Shown here piece after piece: positions 62,074-64,000 of a stretch of 64,000 nucleotides of DNA. The number at the start of each line of letters is the position of its first letter. The first letter of the stretch is position 1. The translations under genes and the position numbers were made by a program. Location: NCBI RefSeq assembly GCF_021261315.1, contig NZ_JAJSAX010000002.1, positions 62,001 to 126,000 of the forward strand, in the 5' to 3' direction. The notes beneath the pieces were generated by a model, which saw only the letters and a program-made list of their open reading frames with translations, was not told where the DNA came from and made no database searches. Origin of the DNA: Epilithonimonas sp. JDS. Its GTDB lineage: Bacteria; Bacteroidota; Bacteroidia; Flavobacteriales; Weeksellaceae.

Positions 62074-64000
62074 TTAAGCAGTTTCAGCCCTACGGTGGAT
62101 TTCTTCTACCAACTTGATGATTCTAGCCGATTTTTGATTCTCTTCAAAAACACCAAAAATCCCTTGGTCATCCAAATCTGTAAATGGGGCCTGAGTGAGC
62201 ATATGTTTTTCTAGGACACCATTTTTATTGAGATAATCAATTATTTTCTGAACAAATAAAATTTGATTGGCATTGAGGTTTTCTTCTTGTATAAAGCTTG
62301 CAAAGTGTTGGTTTGCGGCTTCAATGTCCAAACCTAAAACACGACGTACAAATACGCCCAGAGATTTGGTTCCGTATTCTTTTTCTATTTCCTGAGTATA
62401 GAATTTTTGATAGGTAAGGAACTCTTCCAAAGCCACCAAATCACTTGGTGAAATAGGAACATTCTTATAAATTTTATCTATAACCAAATGGTTTTTGTTT
62501 TTTCTTATAAAATTCTCAACACGGTCTTTATAACTTTGTAATGATGTGTAACTATTTATAAGGTTACGCTCTTTTACCATATCAACATTCAGACTGTCTT
62601 TGAAATTGGAATAGACGGGCAATTCTTTTTCGTCATCTTTTAATAATTGAATCAAGCCTCTCAAATCTTCCCTTATTCTTTCCAGTTTTTTAAGATTGAT
62701 GGATTCCCAAAATTCATCTGAAACTACGGCATCGATTGTATTTTCTTTTGCTTTGACAGCGGTAATATTTATTTTCTTGTGCAATAGTTTCCCTACCTTT
62801 CTAATATTCTGAATAAGATTGCTCTGTCTTTGAGAGGTATTCAATATTGCGAACTGAAGCTGGTAAATCAAAAGATCAAATTTTTTCGCCATTTCATCCT
62901 TATCCTCTGTATAGGAAACCAAATGTGAAAGATGATTTTCTATTTCTATGACAGAAGTATTAGTCAGATGCTCCCAAGATTTCTGATTTTTGTACTTCAT
63001 CACAAACTCCCAATGTTTGCGAACCTCAAAGCGGTTTTCGTCAAGATTCAGAATTTTCCTAAACAATTCGTTTGCATAGAGATTAGCAAAATCCAGGTCC
63101 TCCTCGTTCGCATCTTGGTTTGTTCTAATACTTTGGATAACTTCCAATTGTGCAATAAAAAGCTGTTGCTGTAAAGGTTTTGCCTTGGTAGCTGACATAC
63201 CTTCGGGAAACTCATCAAAAAATTCAAAATTTCCGCAAATATCGAAGATCAGAAAACAGGTTTTGTCTTGCCTAGGTCCAAAAATATTCTTGCAAAGACG
63301 TGTTCCTCGACCGATCATCTGCCAATATTTGGAATAGGATTTTACTTCCTTGAAAAAAACTAAATTAAGAACTCTTGGCGCATCTACTCCCGTATCCATC
63401 ATATCTACAGACACTGCAATCTGAGGTTCTTTCTCGTCGCCTTTATCGAAGCAAAATTTTTCCAAAAGATCTTGTGCTTTGTCTTCATAGTTATCAATAA
63501 CACGTAGAAATTTTCCATTATATTCCGGATAATTTTTATTAAATCTATTCTCTATAAAAAGTGCGTGTTTATGGTTTTTTGCAAAGATTATGGTTTTTCC
63601 CAGTTTATCCCCTTGCTCTATGTGAAGCCCGTTTGTCATTAGATAATCTAAAACCAAATCCACAGTATCAGCATTGAAAAGGAAACTGTTTATTTTACTT
63701 TTATTAATAATCGGACTATATTCATCCTCTTCTGTGGAGACAGTATCTATTCCGAAGAGATCATCAAAATGCTTTTTGTCTTTTTCGCTAAGTTCTTTAT
63801 ACTTTACGCCTTCGCGCGGGAATTTTACAGGAACTGAAAAAGCCTTCGGAGGAACCAGATAATTGTTGCTCACGGCTTCATCCAATTCATAAGAAAAGGT
63901 AGGATTATCATCTTCGATTTCAAAAAGATGATAGGTATTGATGTCTATATCTTTTTTTGGCGTTGCCGTCAGTCCTATCAGAACAGAGTCAAAATAATCA
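62074..64000 (-). CDS. hsdR: Type I restriction enzyme R subunit, C-terminal part (5' end outside window)
   Basis: The minus-strand frame is open to the window edge, so the gene is partial. Near the edge Gly-Leu-Thr-Ala-Thr-Pro is helicase motif III. It is followed by the second RecA lobe with Ile-Ile-Phe-Ala-Lys-Asn-His, Val-Asp-Met-Met-Asp-Thr-Gly-Val-Asp-Ala-Pro and Gln-Met-Ile-Gly-Arg-Gly-Thr-Arg-Leu (motif VI), and a long helical C-terminal region for assembly with HsdM/HsdS. It translocates DNA in an ATP-driven restriction complex. The nuclease domain and partner genes lie beyond 64000. Confidence 0.9.
   Translation of the reverse strand, partial: DYFDSVLIGLTATPKKDIDINTYHLFEIEDDNPTFSYELDEAVSNNYLVPPKAFSVPVKFPREGVKYKELSEKDKKHFDDLFGIDTVSTEEDEYSPIINKSKINSFLFNADTVDLVLDYLMTNGLHIEQGDKLGKTIIFAKNHKHALFIENRFNKNYPEYNGKFLRVIDNYEDKAQDLLEKFCFDKGDEKEPQIAVSVDMMDTGVDAPRVLNLVFFKEVKSYSKYWQMIGRGTRLCKNIFGPRQDKTCFLIFDICGNFEFFDEFPEGMSATKAKPLQQQLFIAQLEVIQSIRTNQDANEEDLDFANLYANELFRKILNLDENRFEVRKHWEFVMKYKNQKSWEHLTNTSVIEIENHLSHLVSYTEDKDEMAKKFDLLIYQLQFAILNTSQRQSNLIQNIRKVGKLLHKKINITAVKAKENTIDAVVSDEFWESINLKKLERIREDLRGLIQLLKDDEKELPVYSNFKDSLNVDMVKERNLINSYTSLQSYKDRVENFIRKNKNHLVIDKIYKNVPISPSDLVALEEFLTYQKFYTQEIEKEYGTKSLGVFVRRVLGLDIEAANQHFASFIQEENLNANQILFVQKIIDYLNKNGVLEKHMLTQAPFTDLDDQGIFGVFEENQKSARIIKLVEEIHRRAETA

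Overview
The window looks like chromosome from a member of Bacteroidota, most likely a Chryseobacterium-like flavobacterium (Weeksellaceae). The evidence is low GC, SusC/SusD genes, hybrid two-component sensors ending in AraC domains, a type IX secretion sorting tail, HxlR and DUF1761 proteins, and promoters that fit the Bacteroidota -7 box TAnnTTTG, with few purine-rich ribosome sites. The genus is an inference. I saw no rRNA, tRNA or CRISPR array.

Layout. 0-7 kb: a serine hydrolase, a candidate ~60-nt small RNA, a LOV-type (blue-light) histidine kinase with a single-domain response regulator, and a 7TMR-DISM hybrid sensor. 7.4-14.6 kb: about ten exported proteins on one strand (lipoproteins with near-identical signal peptides, a seven-repeat propeller, proteins sharing an Ig-like module, a cupin), ending in gene debris. 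15-19.5 kb: metallophosphoesterase, DUF1761, YdeI-like protein, and an aldo/keto reductase followed by an AraC regulator. 20-43 kb: a polysaccharide utilisation locus in two divergent arms. The minus arm is SDR (UxuB type), UxuA, HTCS, SusC, SusD, GH2 and GH5. The plus arm is a PKD/CBM6 surface lipoprotein, GH3, a clan GH-A-like hydrolase, GH3 and a T9SS-tailed binding protein. 43-50 kb: redox and stress genes (SDR, nitroreductase, a second SDR, a broken ene-reductase), each near its own HxlR or AraC regulator, plus a CDF transporter. 50-57 kb: thioesterase, panB, MarR-GNAT fusion, thioesterase, a small membrane protein, ATP-grasp ligase, two lipoproteins, and a VOC/MarR pair. 57-61.7 kb: a graveyard of mobile-element genes with a RelE-type toxin-antitoxin pair inside it. 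61.9-64 kb: the 3' part of a type I restriction HsdR gene that runs off the window.

How it fits together. The carbohydrate locus appears to handle a beta-glucan carrying beta-glucuronic acid. The GH2 enzyme has the N-x-K motif that reads the glucuronate carboxylate, and UxuA plus a UxuB-type SDR would carry the released uronate towards 2-keto-3-deoxygluconate. Four promoters of the locus share a motif ending in ACCCC that sits 41-43 bp upstream of a -7-like box. I propose this as the operator of the locus HTCS. The two oxidoreductase/AraC pairs each have direct repeats spaced exactly 21 bp upstream of the oxidoreductase. Both HxlR genes have repeats just downstream of their -7 box, and both MarR units have an inverted repeat at the promoter. 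Much of the window's regulatory wiring can therefore be read directly from the sequence.
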